Shown here: one piece after another, positions 10,501-16,590 of the stretch | Position numbering within the stretch: the stretch's first letter is position 1 | How the letters are laid out: every line of letters begins with the position of its first letter | From: Bacillota bacterium | Lineage (GTDB): Bacteria; Bacillota; Clostridia; Christensenellales; DTU072 | Length of the DNA: 64,000 bases | Assembly: GCA_023394875.1 (NCBI GenBank) | Contig: JAEXAB010000003.1 | Coordinates: forward strand, 625,661-689,660 | Direction: 5' to 3' | Notes under the pieces: model-generated | Database searches by the model: none | Seen by the model: the letters and a program-made list of their open reading frames with translations, nothing else | What the model was told of the DNA's origin: nothing | Made by a program: the position numbers and the translations under genes

Positions 10501-10606
10501 TCGCGCTAACTTCAGACACAAAAACACCGAAGCCGAAGCAAATAGCCACCGCTAGGAACATAATTACATAGATAGAAATAATAAAAATTTTCGATCTTGC
10601 TTGCAT
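4556..10606 (-). CDS. Giant membrane-anchored surface protein with Ig-like repeats
   Basis: 2016-residue predicted surface protein. Seen: an N-terminal hydrophobic export segment (about residues 7-35), then a long beta-rich region of about 90-130-residue modules whose boundaries carry an ID-x-x-x-P motif, for example VNMDIIRP, VKIDKVTP, IKIDTVMP, IKVDNTVP, IAIDTNEP, LRVDKVRP and VNIDTIPP. These resemble bacterial Ig-like or cadherin-like folds. A charged helical or coiled-coil part (about 1560-1760) follows, then a small beta domain, one TM helix (IIGASLFAIVIVVVVIAG) and a basic tail of about 45 residues. No LPxTG motif is seen, so anchoring is by the TM helix. No binding or catalytic function can be read. 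Its promoter was not identified. rmuC follows 4 bp downstream. Confidence 0.85.
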   Translation of the reverse strand: MQARSKIFIISIYVIMFLAVAICFGFGVFVSEVSANADVSWNVRVTKFVNENYYDLNSGDRVTDSNELHFLISNYQLNDGFQYYLSSANLSNEQLQNVAGGNWSTITTTNLREINGVTYIFHTENVGNSFNKYIYFRRQYTVYEGESQTTQNEYYPYSWNIEVNTALSAEDLGFSQIKATYQQGAQTLNYTGNWTNASISFEITTLWMAGHGAYNPSDELLYYSVDNKEGSNPTKQWRPMSSNKVTVRENLNDVKIWFRVTDISGQNKVQQAFTYNVNMDIIRPNFVVTATTIKANGSIGEYFKGNWACNDVVFTLEDTSNCISPIEYWVNLNGAGYEKMDTNSYSVSSSKQSVVFQARNAAGEIYHGADTTYEVKIDKVTPVVKLSAKTDDPEIFNDSNFSKNLTIESTPEGLNAGYANGRVRIIIDNKYATGEYVESLSAPKFYYAEKLANGDYSQDVQLTAVSLVSGGKTYYYAILEKSVSGILQNKTYRFRIESGAEKSSTTVDLKVTLVSTYFELNIDFDDAVFSTNSEGWVATEGIEVFAKMPTDTKLVGGQYTTPATRYTFWYSPNNISGVLYSAQGTYVGAISEGFSLYSFNLSASAESPFTIYATNAAGKRSYNSFTTPTIKIDTVMPTYELTAMIAPRDENYGGPFQYVVSTDWVNGSVIITLKVKSGISGVYVKELEYAVDANGNPLYDDFGKLRWIEPVERAPIDTTLITDNNIKYNIYKFEKSVPDTSIIFSQEYRFRIYTGSGVRATDMQGNDPSFIVNIDLSAQEDIVLEELRIGNDTISMENTLSVNYGPVCEDLSIELIPKAQLEGHFVYYFWNAALNSFVRANGTFIEFLIDEIKAQSGPQGTLEIIFYIESLAKDYKGDVLSSNPQRTLEGAYTLRIEYDVLNLAINYELITVMDSSQWNVAETVDVKITLVREGGAVYIPEEGYRYFYMLIKYKANINLSEEISKGTWLECDRISGATDPYQFSIDLSGKSFYGYLALSVTNRAGYRSSIGEISGNIIKVDNTVPNVKDIIKYSAGEPDGNIYYSTQPIRLVQTADAEANRSTRSYYYAILDASGNTSITQNPQSDTVLNGWTKLSSLMAFDSILDVSGNRIYTQYKIMLYSINEVGNRSGGIVDGSYVVYTFVIDPSSITGQLSYRADEGIYYDQSLNMFAYMWEERATISLSIETSNTEVQYYFKRDDLGLWELYVDPTIGFAQYYEAGSVNAQQLIFSAVYFPQGVKTSFTFKAVNRAGAEYIYTQKIYIAIDTNEPDFEIITTVNNLIYNGGSNTYLSDTTGAWSSVPVLVRINILQNCVSGIRFTYVLKYRTTSEVTTVERELPSDSFFSTDRLDGFDENRDAILIIYATRKSDANKGEGQAVVKIERAVRLRVDKVRPEFTLTGHASNDDSTASKTIVSGEWTNRSTVSISKSVSERNFNVSGVSYSYTYRDLDSTSVTTGTWSGDGTLSYSKICTVTVTARSGSGLTYTQVFQVNIDTIPPVIKFMSNISVIEGDNHFIDLKVFIEEENIEICEYITIKEDSRGLALDPNGYIISTSSVDNSTRIDKSTGKEYRGYVRIYVKDYAGNTATFVLYMLPFDLDVNNVTLSDTDLRKINKYEEDLNEAVSYMEQNRVIYFRNLISRLRDRVETLRNEITTYRAYLEGLAQRSSFELKSDYEEMFSYLKTFKEYKDYGQEWLQAAIKGDASSKYYGYYHNLEVVFAQLKAEMDKVESVEKSTIELPAINMVVSTDYNSIIRVYDSYNNLTADQRSCFDPNLFNKLTALKKSCEILLLTDEETGIKLDGNFAPGAKINVNAYSNTTEIFGNAQKAILSSVSSDGARAVVSVNNITLVGASSQTSTGEVSVVLPIPEEYRNYIKFAVYRLSNDGSVTEIKNVTIAGDGKSVSFSSDSLATFILATKANIEGNVPNEGVFGNFLGLELDVVMIRNLAIIGASLFAIVIVVVVIAGIRHKRFLNSFNRAYKSSIYRRGVQRIPKGNTMPRLNPLNKKERVKTQTKPY

Positions 10607-10744
10607 AACCCGTCCTTGTATATTAGCTTACATACCCATAATGATAGATATTAATATAATATCATATGTATTAATATAATACAAGAACTTTTTATTTTTT
10701 TTCAGGTTTTATAATGGTAAAATAAGTTATTTTTAAGGTTAAAT

Positions 10745-10769
10745 TAAAAAAGGGCGCATGCCCTTTTTC
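10745..10769 (-). terminator. Terminator after the zinc-ribbon gene
   Basis: AAAAAGGGC-GCAT-GCCCTTTTT (10747-10768): symmetrical hairpin with A/T tracts on both sides, directly after the stop of the gene at 10770-11240 and before the giant surface-protein gene. Confidence 0.85.
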
Positions 10770-11240
10770 TTATTTTTCGTCGTCTTCTAATATTTCGTCT
10801 TCCTCTTCTAGCTCTTCTTCCTCGTCAAGAAGGTCTTCGGGAATGTCAAAGAACTCTTCGTCTTCCTCTATTTCCTCTTCCTCGTCAAGGTCAACTGTCT
10901 CTTCTTCCACAAGCTCGTCAAGGGACAAGTCGACTTCGTCGTCCACAACGTCGTCTTCGTCTAGTTCTTCGTCTTCATTGAGGTCCCAATCGGGCTCCAC
11001 GTCGTCGATTATCGACTTTTCTTTTTCCAATTCCATTTCGGCAGCGCAAGTTTCGCAAACGGTCTCACCATCGCACAAAAAGTTTATTCCGCAACGCGGG
11101 CATATCTCTCCTTCAATTTCCTCTTCGGTGTCTTCTGCAAGAGATATTCCTTTCAGCTCCTGCACACATATTTCGCAATATTCTTGATCTTCCAAAATGT
11201 AATTGATTTCACATCTCGGGCATTTCTTAAACTTAGGCAT
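10770..11240 (-). CDS. Double zinc-ribbon protein with acidic tail
   Basis: 156-residue protein of unknown function. Seen: two zinc-ribbon units, CPRCEINY...CEICVQEL (about residues 7-30) and CPRCGINF...CETCAAEM (about 47-68), each with two CxxC knuckles. An extremely acidic C-terminal half (about 75-156) of Asp/Glu runs follows. The start is set by GGAGG just upstream of the ATG. The ribosome binding site lies only a few bases after the T-tract of a strong hairpin. It could be a nucleic-acid- or ribosome-associated regulator, but this is a guess from composition. Confidence 0.8.
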   Translation of the reverse strand: MPKFKKCPRCEINYILEDQEYCEICVQELKGISLAEDTEEEIEGEICPRCGINFLCDGETVCETCAAEMELEKEKSIIDDVEPDWDLNEDEELDEDDVVDDEVDLSLDELVEEETVDLDEEEEIEEDEEFFDIPEDLLDEEEELEEEDEILEDDEK

Positions 11241-11251
11241 AAAAATACCTC

Positions 11252-11296
11252 CAAAAAAAATATCCGAATTTCGCTTTATGCGTAATTCGGATATAT
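11252..11296 (-). terminator. Hairpin with T8 tract abutting the zinc-ribbon gene's SD
   Basis: On the minus strand ATATCCGAATT pairs with AATTCGGATAT with a further GC-rich top (11260-11294), followed by eight T and then directly TGGAGG, the SD of the zinc-ribbon gene. It can be the terminator of the upstream lipoprotein gene (stop at 11354) and an attenuator for the zinc-ribbon gene. Confidence 0.8.
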
Positions 11297-11353
11297 TATA
11301 TTTACTAACAACAGATTTGTAAACTACTTTTTTCTATTTTTTTCAAAATTATT

Positions 11354-12766
11354 TTAGAAAGCGGCAATTATGTCGGTTTGTGTGATAATTCCCAATACCT
11401 TTCCGGAGGTCGTATCGGTGGTAGAATCAATAGTTTCCGGTATTTGATAGTAATAGGCGTTGTTGGATATTGTGGAATTGAAATAATAAATAACGCTTCC
11501 GATTTTTTCCAGCGTAACGTAAGTGGAATCGTACTCGCCGCTAAAAATCTTGGTTGCGTTGGCTTCCACAAAGGTATATGCGCCGTTATTTATTTCGAAT
11601 ATTTTTAATTTGTATATTGTGTTGCTGTTTACATACCACAGATACATAACGCTATCGGTTATTTCTACGTCAAAGTAAGTAACCGCGCTGCCTACGTCGA
11701 TGGAGGCAATCACTTCTTCATTCTCTTTATTAGTGGTGGTAAGTCTGGTGCCGTCGGCTTTGAAAACGTCAAAACGGTTGGTGTCCAAACCAAGATAATA
11801 ATTGCCCGCCTTATAAAAATTCTTATATGCTAAATTGGTGGTGTCGTTTTTATTGAAAGTTATTCTTATTTCATTAGCTTTGTCAAAAGCAAAATTGGCG
11901 GTGTCAAAGGTATAGGAGTATATTCCGGCTTCGGGTGTATTGATGCCGTTGTCGGTCTTAACGTAAAACAGCTTTATTTTGCCATCAGCTTCTTTGGTAG
12001 CGGATAACAAAGTTATTGTATACTTAGTTTTTCCTTCATTGTCCAGCATTTTACTGTCAATTAGTACTTTGCTTTCTCCGCCCGCTATAGGATATGCCTT
12101 TAATATATAATCGGCTGAGTCGTTTTCGTTGTAAACGGTATAGAAAATATAACCTTGGGCAAACTGATATCCCCCCGAAATAATATTTTCTTCTATTGTG
12201 GCAACAGGAAATTTCTTTTCATCTAAGCTTATTGAATAAATACCGTTTTTACGTACGTAAACCAGTTTTTTTTCCTCTACTTTGAAAACAACGGTATGGT
12301 CTTCAAATTCGGCAACAGTCGAAGTATCGGTGCCGTCGACTTTGGTCCGCATAATGACCATTTCCGAAGTCTTGGCTTTGCCTTCGCTGTTAAGTTCTGT
12401 ACTGGTTGTGGCATAATATATATAGTTGTCGGAAATATAGATTCCACCATAAGTTTTGTCGGTGCCGTAAACGTTCTTGGGTACGATAATTTGAGCTTTG
12501 CCGTTAGGCTTTCCGCTAACTAAGTTTACTCTTGCAATAGCGCCCTTGGTTACGTCGCCGAAGTTATTGTCAACATCTTGACCTGCATAACCGTTGATAA
12601 AGTATAAATAATCCCCGTAAACAACAGCCATTCCCCCGTTGCTAGATACTATATCACTGTAATTTGTAGCTATCGGTTTTTGCTTCAAGCTTTCGGTGCA
12701 ACCGCTCAAAACAACAACAAGAAGGGCGGCAACACATAAAATCGCAATTAAAATTTTCTTTTTCAT
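11354..12766 (-). CDS. Lipoprotein, probable beta-propeller (DUF5050-like)
   Basis: 470-residue predicted lipoprotein. The N-terminus MKKKILIAILCVAALLVV runs into the lipobox LSGC, so the mature protein is lipid-anchored at Cys about 23. The rest is beta-rich with repeated short units such as YGDYLYFINGY, DNYIYYATT, GYIFYTVYN and DSVMYLWYV, the pattern of DUF5050/LRP-like beta-propellers. No catalytic motif is visible. It is transcribed divergently from the glycerophosphodiesterase gene. Function unknown; a sensor or ligand-binding role is conceivable. Confidence 0.85.
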   Translation of the reverse strand: MKKKILIAILCVAALLVVVLSGCTESLKQKPIATNYSDIVSSNGGMAVVYGDYLYFINGYAGQDVDNNFGDVTKGAIARVNLVSGKPNGKAQIIVPKNVYGTDKTYGGIYISDNYIYYATTSTELNSEGKAKTSEMVIMRTKVDGTDTSTVAEFEDHTVVFKVEEKKLVYVRKNGIYSISLDEKKFPVATIEENIISGGYQFAQGYIFYTVYNENDSADYILKAYPIAGGESKVLIDSKMLDNEGKTKYTITLLSATKEADGKIKLFYVKTDNGINTPEAGIYSYTFDTANFAFDKANEIRITFNKNDTTNLAYKNFYKAGNYYLGLDTNRFDVFKADGTRLTTTNKENEEVIASIDVGSAVTYFDVEITDSVMYLWYVNSNTIYKLKIFEINNGAYTFVEANATKIFSGEYDSTYVTLEKIGSVIYYFNSTISNNAYYYQIPETIDSTTDTTSGKVLGIITQTDIIAAF

Positions 12767-12901
12767 AGCTTCTCCAAAGATTTTGAAATATTCAAAAAGT
12801 CAAAGACTATTATATATTATAAAATAGCTTTTTGCAATAGTTTTTTCCATACTGTCCATAAATATAACTTTGCAAAAGATAAATTTACTGTAATAAATTA
12901 T

Positions 12902-12930
12902 TTGCTTTTTTGCCTAAAATAATATATTAT
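12902..12930 (+). promoter_or_regulatory. Promoter 7 bp before the ATG (leaderless candidate)
   Basis: TTGCTT (12902-12907), 17-bp spacer, TATTAT (12925-12930). The ATG at 12938 lies where transcription should begin, and there is no SD, so the mRNA is probably leaderless. Confidence 0.55.
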
Positions 12931-12937
12931 TTTTGCT

Positions 12938-13768
12938 ATGGCAAAGGGGAATCCAAAAAAAACTAGAATTATAATCGCTTCCGTACTTACTCCGATATTG
13001 ATTATCGCATGGGTAATCCTTGCTTATTACTCCCTCAATGCCATTAATGCCGACGACAGGGTAATCCCTTATCAAACCAAATATATCGCGCACAGAGGCT
13101 ACAGTGCCAAATATATGGAAAATACTTCGATGGCTTTCAAGTCAGCCAGCATGGAGCCGTTTTTTAGCGGTATTGAAACCGATGTTTGGCGGACAAAAGA
13201 CGGCGTCTTCGTATGCAGTCACGATGTTAATCCTTTTGTTGATAAAAAGATAAAAATAACCGAAAAAAATTTTGACGAAATATCTTCTTTGCCGCTAGAC
13301 ACTTCAAAGATTCAATACAAAATAGACTTGACTAAAGAATACCGGATTTGCACGCTTAGGGAATACTTATCCATATGTTTGGTATCCAATAAATTAGCTA
13401 TCATAGAAATAAAGCAGGACTTTGACGCTGCCCAGACCGAAGAGCTTTTGATGTTTGTCAAAGGTAAAATTTCTTACGATAAGGTGTTTTTCGCCGGATT
13501 TAACAAACAGATTATAGAAAGAATACATACCATGGCTCCGTATTATAAGATATTGGTTTTTTCCTACAAAGAACAGACCGCTTATTTGCATGCCGAACTG
13601 GGATATAATGTCGGAACATCTCAAAGTGAACTTACCGATAGCATAATTAAAAAGGCGCACAAGAACAGCAGTTATGTTTTTGTATACACCATTAAGGATA
13701 CCCGCACTGCCACTAAATTCAAGAATATGGAAGTGGATTTTATTATTTGCGACGACGTGATTGCTTGA
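12938..13768 (+). CDS. Glycerophosphodiester phosphodiesterase family protein
   Basis: Predicted to hydrolyse glycerophosphodiesters to glycerol-3-phosphate and an alcohol. Seen: an N-terminal TM or signal anchor (about residues 10-32), then the GDPD catalytic core with AHRG, ENTSMAF, GIETDVWRTKDG and CSHD, which hold the two catalytic His and the metal-binding Glu/Asp, and later IIEIKQD. The 276-residue length is normal for a one-domain GDPD. The catalytic part probably faces the outside. The start has no SD; the promoter -10 is 7 bp upstream. It converges with the ECF S-component gene (9 bp apart). Confidence 0.92.
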   Translation: MAKGNPKKTRIIIASVLTPILIIAWVILAYYSLNAINADDRVIPYQTKYIAHRGYSAKYMENTSMAFKSASMEPFFSGIETDVWRTKDGVFVCSHDVNPFVDKKIKITEKNFDEISSLPLDTSKIQYKIDLTKEYRICTLREYLSICLVSNKLAIIEIKQDFDAAQTEELLMFVKGKISYDKVFFAGFNKQIIERIHTMAPYYKILVFSYKEQTAYLHAELGYNVGTSQSELTDSIIKKAHKNSSYVFVYTIKDTRTATKFKNMEVDFIICDDVIA

Positions 13769-13777
13769 TTTTTTCCT

Positions 13778-14320
13778 CTACAAAAAGTATTTTTTCTTCA
13801 TAATTTCCATAAAACGGCTTAGCGGCTTAAAGGCAAGTAATATAATGACAAAATTGCCTATAGTTTGTGTTATATAAAAAGACACACCCGACAAATACGT
13901 TGCCACAAACCTGTCTTCCCAACCTAATTTTCCGATACCTCCAACAATTAAATAGTATAAAAAGGTGCTTTGTATGCCGAATAAAGAGGTAATCAAAGCT
14001 ACGAACAATGCAATAACAATAGGCTGTTTTATTTTTTGTTTCTTCAAAATATATGCCGTTAAACTCAAAAAGCCCCAATGAATGTAGTACGCTATTATCC
14101 AAGTCGGCAAAAATCCCCAAATAATCCCTTCCAGGGTGCAAAATACCATCGATGCAAAAAACCCTATCCCCAGCCCGAAAGCGTAAGTATAAACTGTTAT
14201 AAGTAAGCTTACTACTTCTATATTCGGGATATACATCAGTACGAACTTAAATGCGGTAAGGCTGGCGCCCAGCAAAGAAATCAGCACCAATTTTTTTATA
14301 TGCAAATAATTTTTTGACAT
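13778..14320 (-). CDS. ECF transporter S component, probably for cobalamin
   Basis: 180-residue integral membrane protein with about five TM segments and the size and pattern of ECF-type substrate-binding S components (LLITVYTYAFGLGIGFFA, then a Trp-rich loop WGFLPTWIIAYYIHWG). It follows a small lipoprotein gene by 3 bp, and both lie behind a cobalamin riboswitch, which points to cobalamin or a precursor as substrate. The energising ATPases and T subunit (EcfA/EcfT) are not in this window and may be shared, as in group II ECF systems. Substrate is inferred from the riboswitch. Confidence 0.8.
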   Translation of the reverse strand: MSKNYLHIKKLVLISLLGASLTAFKFVLMYIPNIEVVSLLITVYTYAFGLGIGFFASMVFCTLEGIIWGFLPTWIIAYYIHWGFLSLTAYILKKQKIKQPIVIALFVALITSLFGIQSTFLYYLIVGGIGKLGWEDRFVATYLSGVSFYITQTIGNFVIILLAFKPLSRFMEIMKKKYFL

Positions 14321-14323
14321 AAT

Positions 14324-14812
14324 TTATTCAAAAACCTTAATAATATAAATCGCGCCGTCAACTAACGGAAGACCTTCCGCCCCTAATTTAGCTCCCATAT
14401 ATTCTGTATCCTGGAAAGTAATAGACGTCGACCACTCCGAAGGCTCTTCCTGATAGTCAGTTAAATTTGTATAAAAATAAATATAGCCGTTAAGTGGCGG
14501 TTTTAACAAGCCTATTTGGATATAATAATCACCGTATGCTCCTACAGTTGACTTGGCAACAAGGATTTTTTCTTCGTCCAGCCTATTAATAAGTTCCGCT
14601 AGCTTTTCTTCGCTTAAAATTCCGTTATAAATGGTTTTTAAGTTCTCCGAAGAAGAATTTGTATAAAACACTTCCACTTTTTCTCCCGAAACAATAACGA
14701 CTATTCTGTCGGTGTTAATTTCGGGCTTTTCTTGGGCGCAGGAAACAAGTAAAATTAGCGCAAGGACAAAAATTAGGGACAAAACAAGTCCCTTGGTAAA
14801 AAAGTTTTTCAT
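14324..14812 (-). CDS. Small lipoprotein under the cobalamin riboswitch (DUF4430-like)
   Basis: 162-residue predicted lipoprotein with hydrophobic signal and lipobox LVSC. The mature part is beta-rich, and its C-terminal half (GAYGDYYIQIG...NGYIYFYTN...DGAIYIIKV) resembles the DUF4430/transcobalamin-like C-terminal fold often found near Gram-positive B12 uptake genes. The start follows GGAGGG about 8 bp upstream. It lies between the riboswitch and the S-component gene, so it is likely to capture cobalamin or cobamide at the cell surface. Family assignment is by pattern only. Confidence 0.75.
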   Translation of the reverse strand: MKNFFTKGLVLSLIFVLALILLVSCAQEKPEINTDRIVVIVSGEKVEVFYTNSSSENLKTIYNGILSEEKLAELINRLDEEKILVAKSTVGAYGDYYIQIGLLKPPLNGYIYFYTNLTDYQEEPSEWSTSITFQDTEYMGAKLGAEGLPLVDGAIYIIKVFE

Positions 14813-14832
14813 AAGGTATACCCTCCGTATAA

Positions 14833-14970
14833 ATATTAATACACAAGTGTCCTGACTCAGGCGTAGAGTGTTCTACGGGTATGCCTTCCATTTTAAGTGG
14901 CGTATAACCTTTATCCTTCTACAGTAGCGGGGGCTGTGGGGATTAAACTTACGTTCTCCCCTTCCTTGTA
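14833..14970 (-). promoter_or_regulatory. Cobalamin riboswitch
   Basis: On the minus strand the leader holds the core CAGCCCCCGCTACTGT, then GCCACT...GGAAGGC, then GAGTCAGGACAC: the ordered conserved blocks of the AdoCbl/cobalamin riboswitch. The last block departs from the common GAGTCAGGAGACC, as CAGGACAC. No T-tract terminator is seen before the ATG, and the SD (GGAGG) is about 30 nt downstream, so translational control is more likely. Confidence 0.9.
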
Positions 14971-14986
14971 ATATTTAATTAAATTG

Positions 14987-16255
14987 TCAGTCGTCTTTTC
15001 CGTCGGAAATTTTTATTCCGTTGTTACCGTCCACTTCCTGACCTTTATTTTGAGCGGCTTTGGCAACATAATAAACTTCTCTTGCGGCGTTTTCCACAGT
15101 AGTGGGCAAGAACAAGTCGGAATCAACTTTACTAAGACTGCAGTTTTCCTCACCGTAGAGGAACTTTTCTTCCATAATAATTTGAAAGTCTATGCTGAAT
15201 TCTCCACTCTTTGAACCACGGCGGTCTTTTAATAGCGTATTCACAATAGCTATCATATTTTTTGCTTTGACGCGGTCTTCTTCTTTTGAAATCAGAATAT
15301 TGACAACGTTATTCAAGTCGGCAATACTAAAGTCAAAAGCTACGTCAAAAGACGTTTTCATATGTGTGGGATAGTTGTCTTTGTTTACAGATGCGTCAAC
15401 GGTCGCATTTTTTATGGTTATCCATTTTTTTAGATATGGTAAAAGACTATCGTAAATTTGTAACTCTTCGCCGTATTCTTCGGTATTGAAAAAGCCGGCG
15501 AGTCGGGAAATTTCGTCAAAAACCATTTTATAAATGACGTCTGTCTTTGCCAATATCTCATAATTAAAGAGGTTGGTGTCAGTACTAAAAAATTTTGACG
15601 CGTTATCCATGTTTATTATTTTACTAGATTTGCTTAGGTCGAGGAACGTGGAAAACATAAGATAATCTGCAATTTTTAATTCCAGATTTAAGTTATTGTT
15701 GCTGATAAAGGCATTTATACTGTCATCGTCTGTCGCCACCCAATAAGGATCGGATATTCCTCTGCCGTCATGATGTGTTGCCTTAATATTATAGCTGCCT
15801 TCTCTATGCCCCATATTCATGGTAAAATGGGTTCTTCCGGTAAGATATGCGGTAATTTCATTTACAAGATAAGCGGGAAGGTCATCTATAGAAAGTTTAC
15901 TTACTAAATTAAACAAAGAGGTCACATTTTCGGACACGTTATAACTGTTCAACTTGCCGTCTATAAAAGTGGAGCCTTTGTTTAGTATCCTGTCTAAAAA
16001 CAGCTGCTGACCGATGTCGTAAGTTACCGAAGCGGAATCGCTTGTCTTTACTCCATAAAGTTTCATGATTAACTTGACGTCAAATTGGCTCCTTCTGACG
16101 TCGAGTTTATTATAATTCTCCAAAGCGGTATTTATGTCGGGCTTGACAAGATTTCTGTCATCTTCCACAGCGGCACTAAAACAAGACGCCGCGCTCAACA
16201 AAATAGCGGAGATTAGGAGAATTATTGGTAATATTTTGCTAATAATTTTTTTCAT
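14987..16255 (-). CDS. Lipoprotein of unknown function
   Basis: 422-residue predicted lipoprotein. The signal MKKIISKILPIILLISAI ends in a lipobox near SAASC. The mature part alternates amphipathic strands and helices without a recognised domain; HFTMNMGHREGSYNIKA and GEFSIDFQIIMEEKF suggest a beta-sandwich or bactericidal-permeability-like layout, but this is not firm. A good promoter lies upstream. Its stop is just before the cobalamin riboswitch, so readthrough could reach the riboswitch operon. Confidence 0.8.
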   Translation of the reverse strand: MKKIISKILPIILLISAILLSAASCFSAAVEDDRNLVKPDINTALENYNKLDVRRSQFDVKLIMKLYGVKTSDSASVTYDIGQQLFLDRILNKGSTFIDGKLNSYNVSENVTSLFNLVSKLSIDDLPAYLVNEITAYLTGRTHFTMNMGHREGSYNIKATHHDGRGISDPYWVATDDDSINAFISNNNLNLELKIADYLMFSTFLDLSKSSKIINMDNASKFFSTDTNLFNYEILAKTDVIYKMVFDEISRLAGFFNTEEYGEELQIYDSLLPYLKKWITIKNATVDASVNKDNYPTHMKTSFDVAFDFSIADLNNVVNILISKEEDRVKAKNMIAIVNTLLKDRRGSKSGEFSIDFQIIMEEKFLYGEENCSLSKVDSDLFLPTTVENAAREVYYVAKAAQNKGQEVDGNNGIKISDGKDD

Positions 16256-16293
16256 ATACCCTATATTTTATCCCAATTATTCAGGATAGCTAT

Positions 16294-16322
16294 ATTATAC
16301 TATACAATAATTATATTGACAA
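16294..16322 (-). promoter_or_regulatory. Promoter of the 14987-16255 lipoprotein gene
   Basis: On the minus strand TTGTCA (16317-16322), 17-bp spacer, TATAAT (16294-16299), about 40 bp before the ATG. Confidence 0.75.
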
Positions 16323-16365
16323 GTAATATTTTTTGACACACTTTTCGGTTTTTCAAAAAAAATAT

Positions 16366-16393
16366 TTGACAATAACATAAAATAAACTATAAT
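16366..16393 (+). promoter_or_regulatory. Promoter of the leader peptide and acyl-CoA synthetase
   Basis: TTGACA (16366-16371), 16-bp spacer, TATAAT (16388-16393): near-perfect consensus, about 20 bp before the leader-peptide ATG. Confidence 0.85.
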
Positions 16394-16414
16394 AGAAAAC
16401 AAAGAGGACAAAGA

Positions 16415-16495
16415 ATGCATTTACCAACAAGCGCAACACTGATTGTAAACACCGTCATATTAAACGAACTTGTCGTCGTCGGCAGACTCGGTTAA
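16415..16495 (+). CDS. 26-residue leader peptide rich in Val/Leu/Ile
   Basis: A short ORF (ATG 16415, TAA 16493-16495) with SD AGAGGA 6 bp upstream and a consensus promoter. It has ten or more Val/Leu/Ile residues among 26, including LIVNTVIL and three consecutive GTC Val codons (codons 20-22, 16472-16480). It opens with LPT soon after the Met, as does the E. coli ilvB leader. It lies between promoter and terminator ahead of an acyl-CoA synthetase gene. The layout fits ribosome-mediated attenuation sensing charged tRNA-Val or branched-chain amino acids. It could be chance, but SD, composition and hairpins all agree. Confidence 0.7.
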   Translation: MHLPTSATLIVNTVILNELVVVGRLG

Positions 16496-16561
16496 TTGTT
16501 GCGCGCTTGTGGGAATACAGTTATTAAGGGTACCTTGCAAGCGTATAAGGGTACCTTTTTT
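16427..16561 (+). promoter_or_regulatory. Attenuator: alternative stems plus T7 terminator
   Basis: Stem 1: ACAAGCGCAACA (16427-16438) pairs with TGTTGC-GC-GCTTGT (16497-16510). Terminator: AAGG(G)TACC (16526-16534) with GG(G)TACCTT (16547-16557), then a T tract to 16561. CAAGCG (16538-16543), inside the terminator loop, can instead pair with CGCTTG (16504-16509). A ribosome at the leader stop would cover the latter and leave the terminator free; stalling at the Val codons would leave it open. Confidence 0.65.
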
Positions 16562-16590
16562 CAAGTTTATATTCTAAGGAGAGTTGCTTT

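Noticed and set aside
10843..11187. Plus-strand frame coding almost only Ser
   Set aside because: It is the antisense of the Asp/Glu-rich tail of the zinc-ribbon protein.
16497..16561. T-box riboswitch before the acyl-CoA synthetase
   Set aside because: The GGGTACC repeats recalled a T-box antiterminator, but the conserved T-box bulge sequence and specifier stem are absent; a leader-peptide attenuator fits better.
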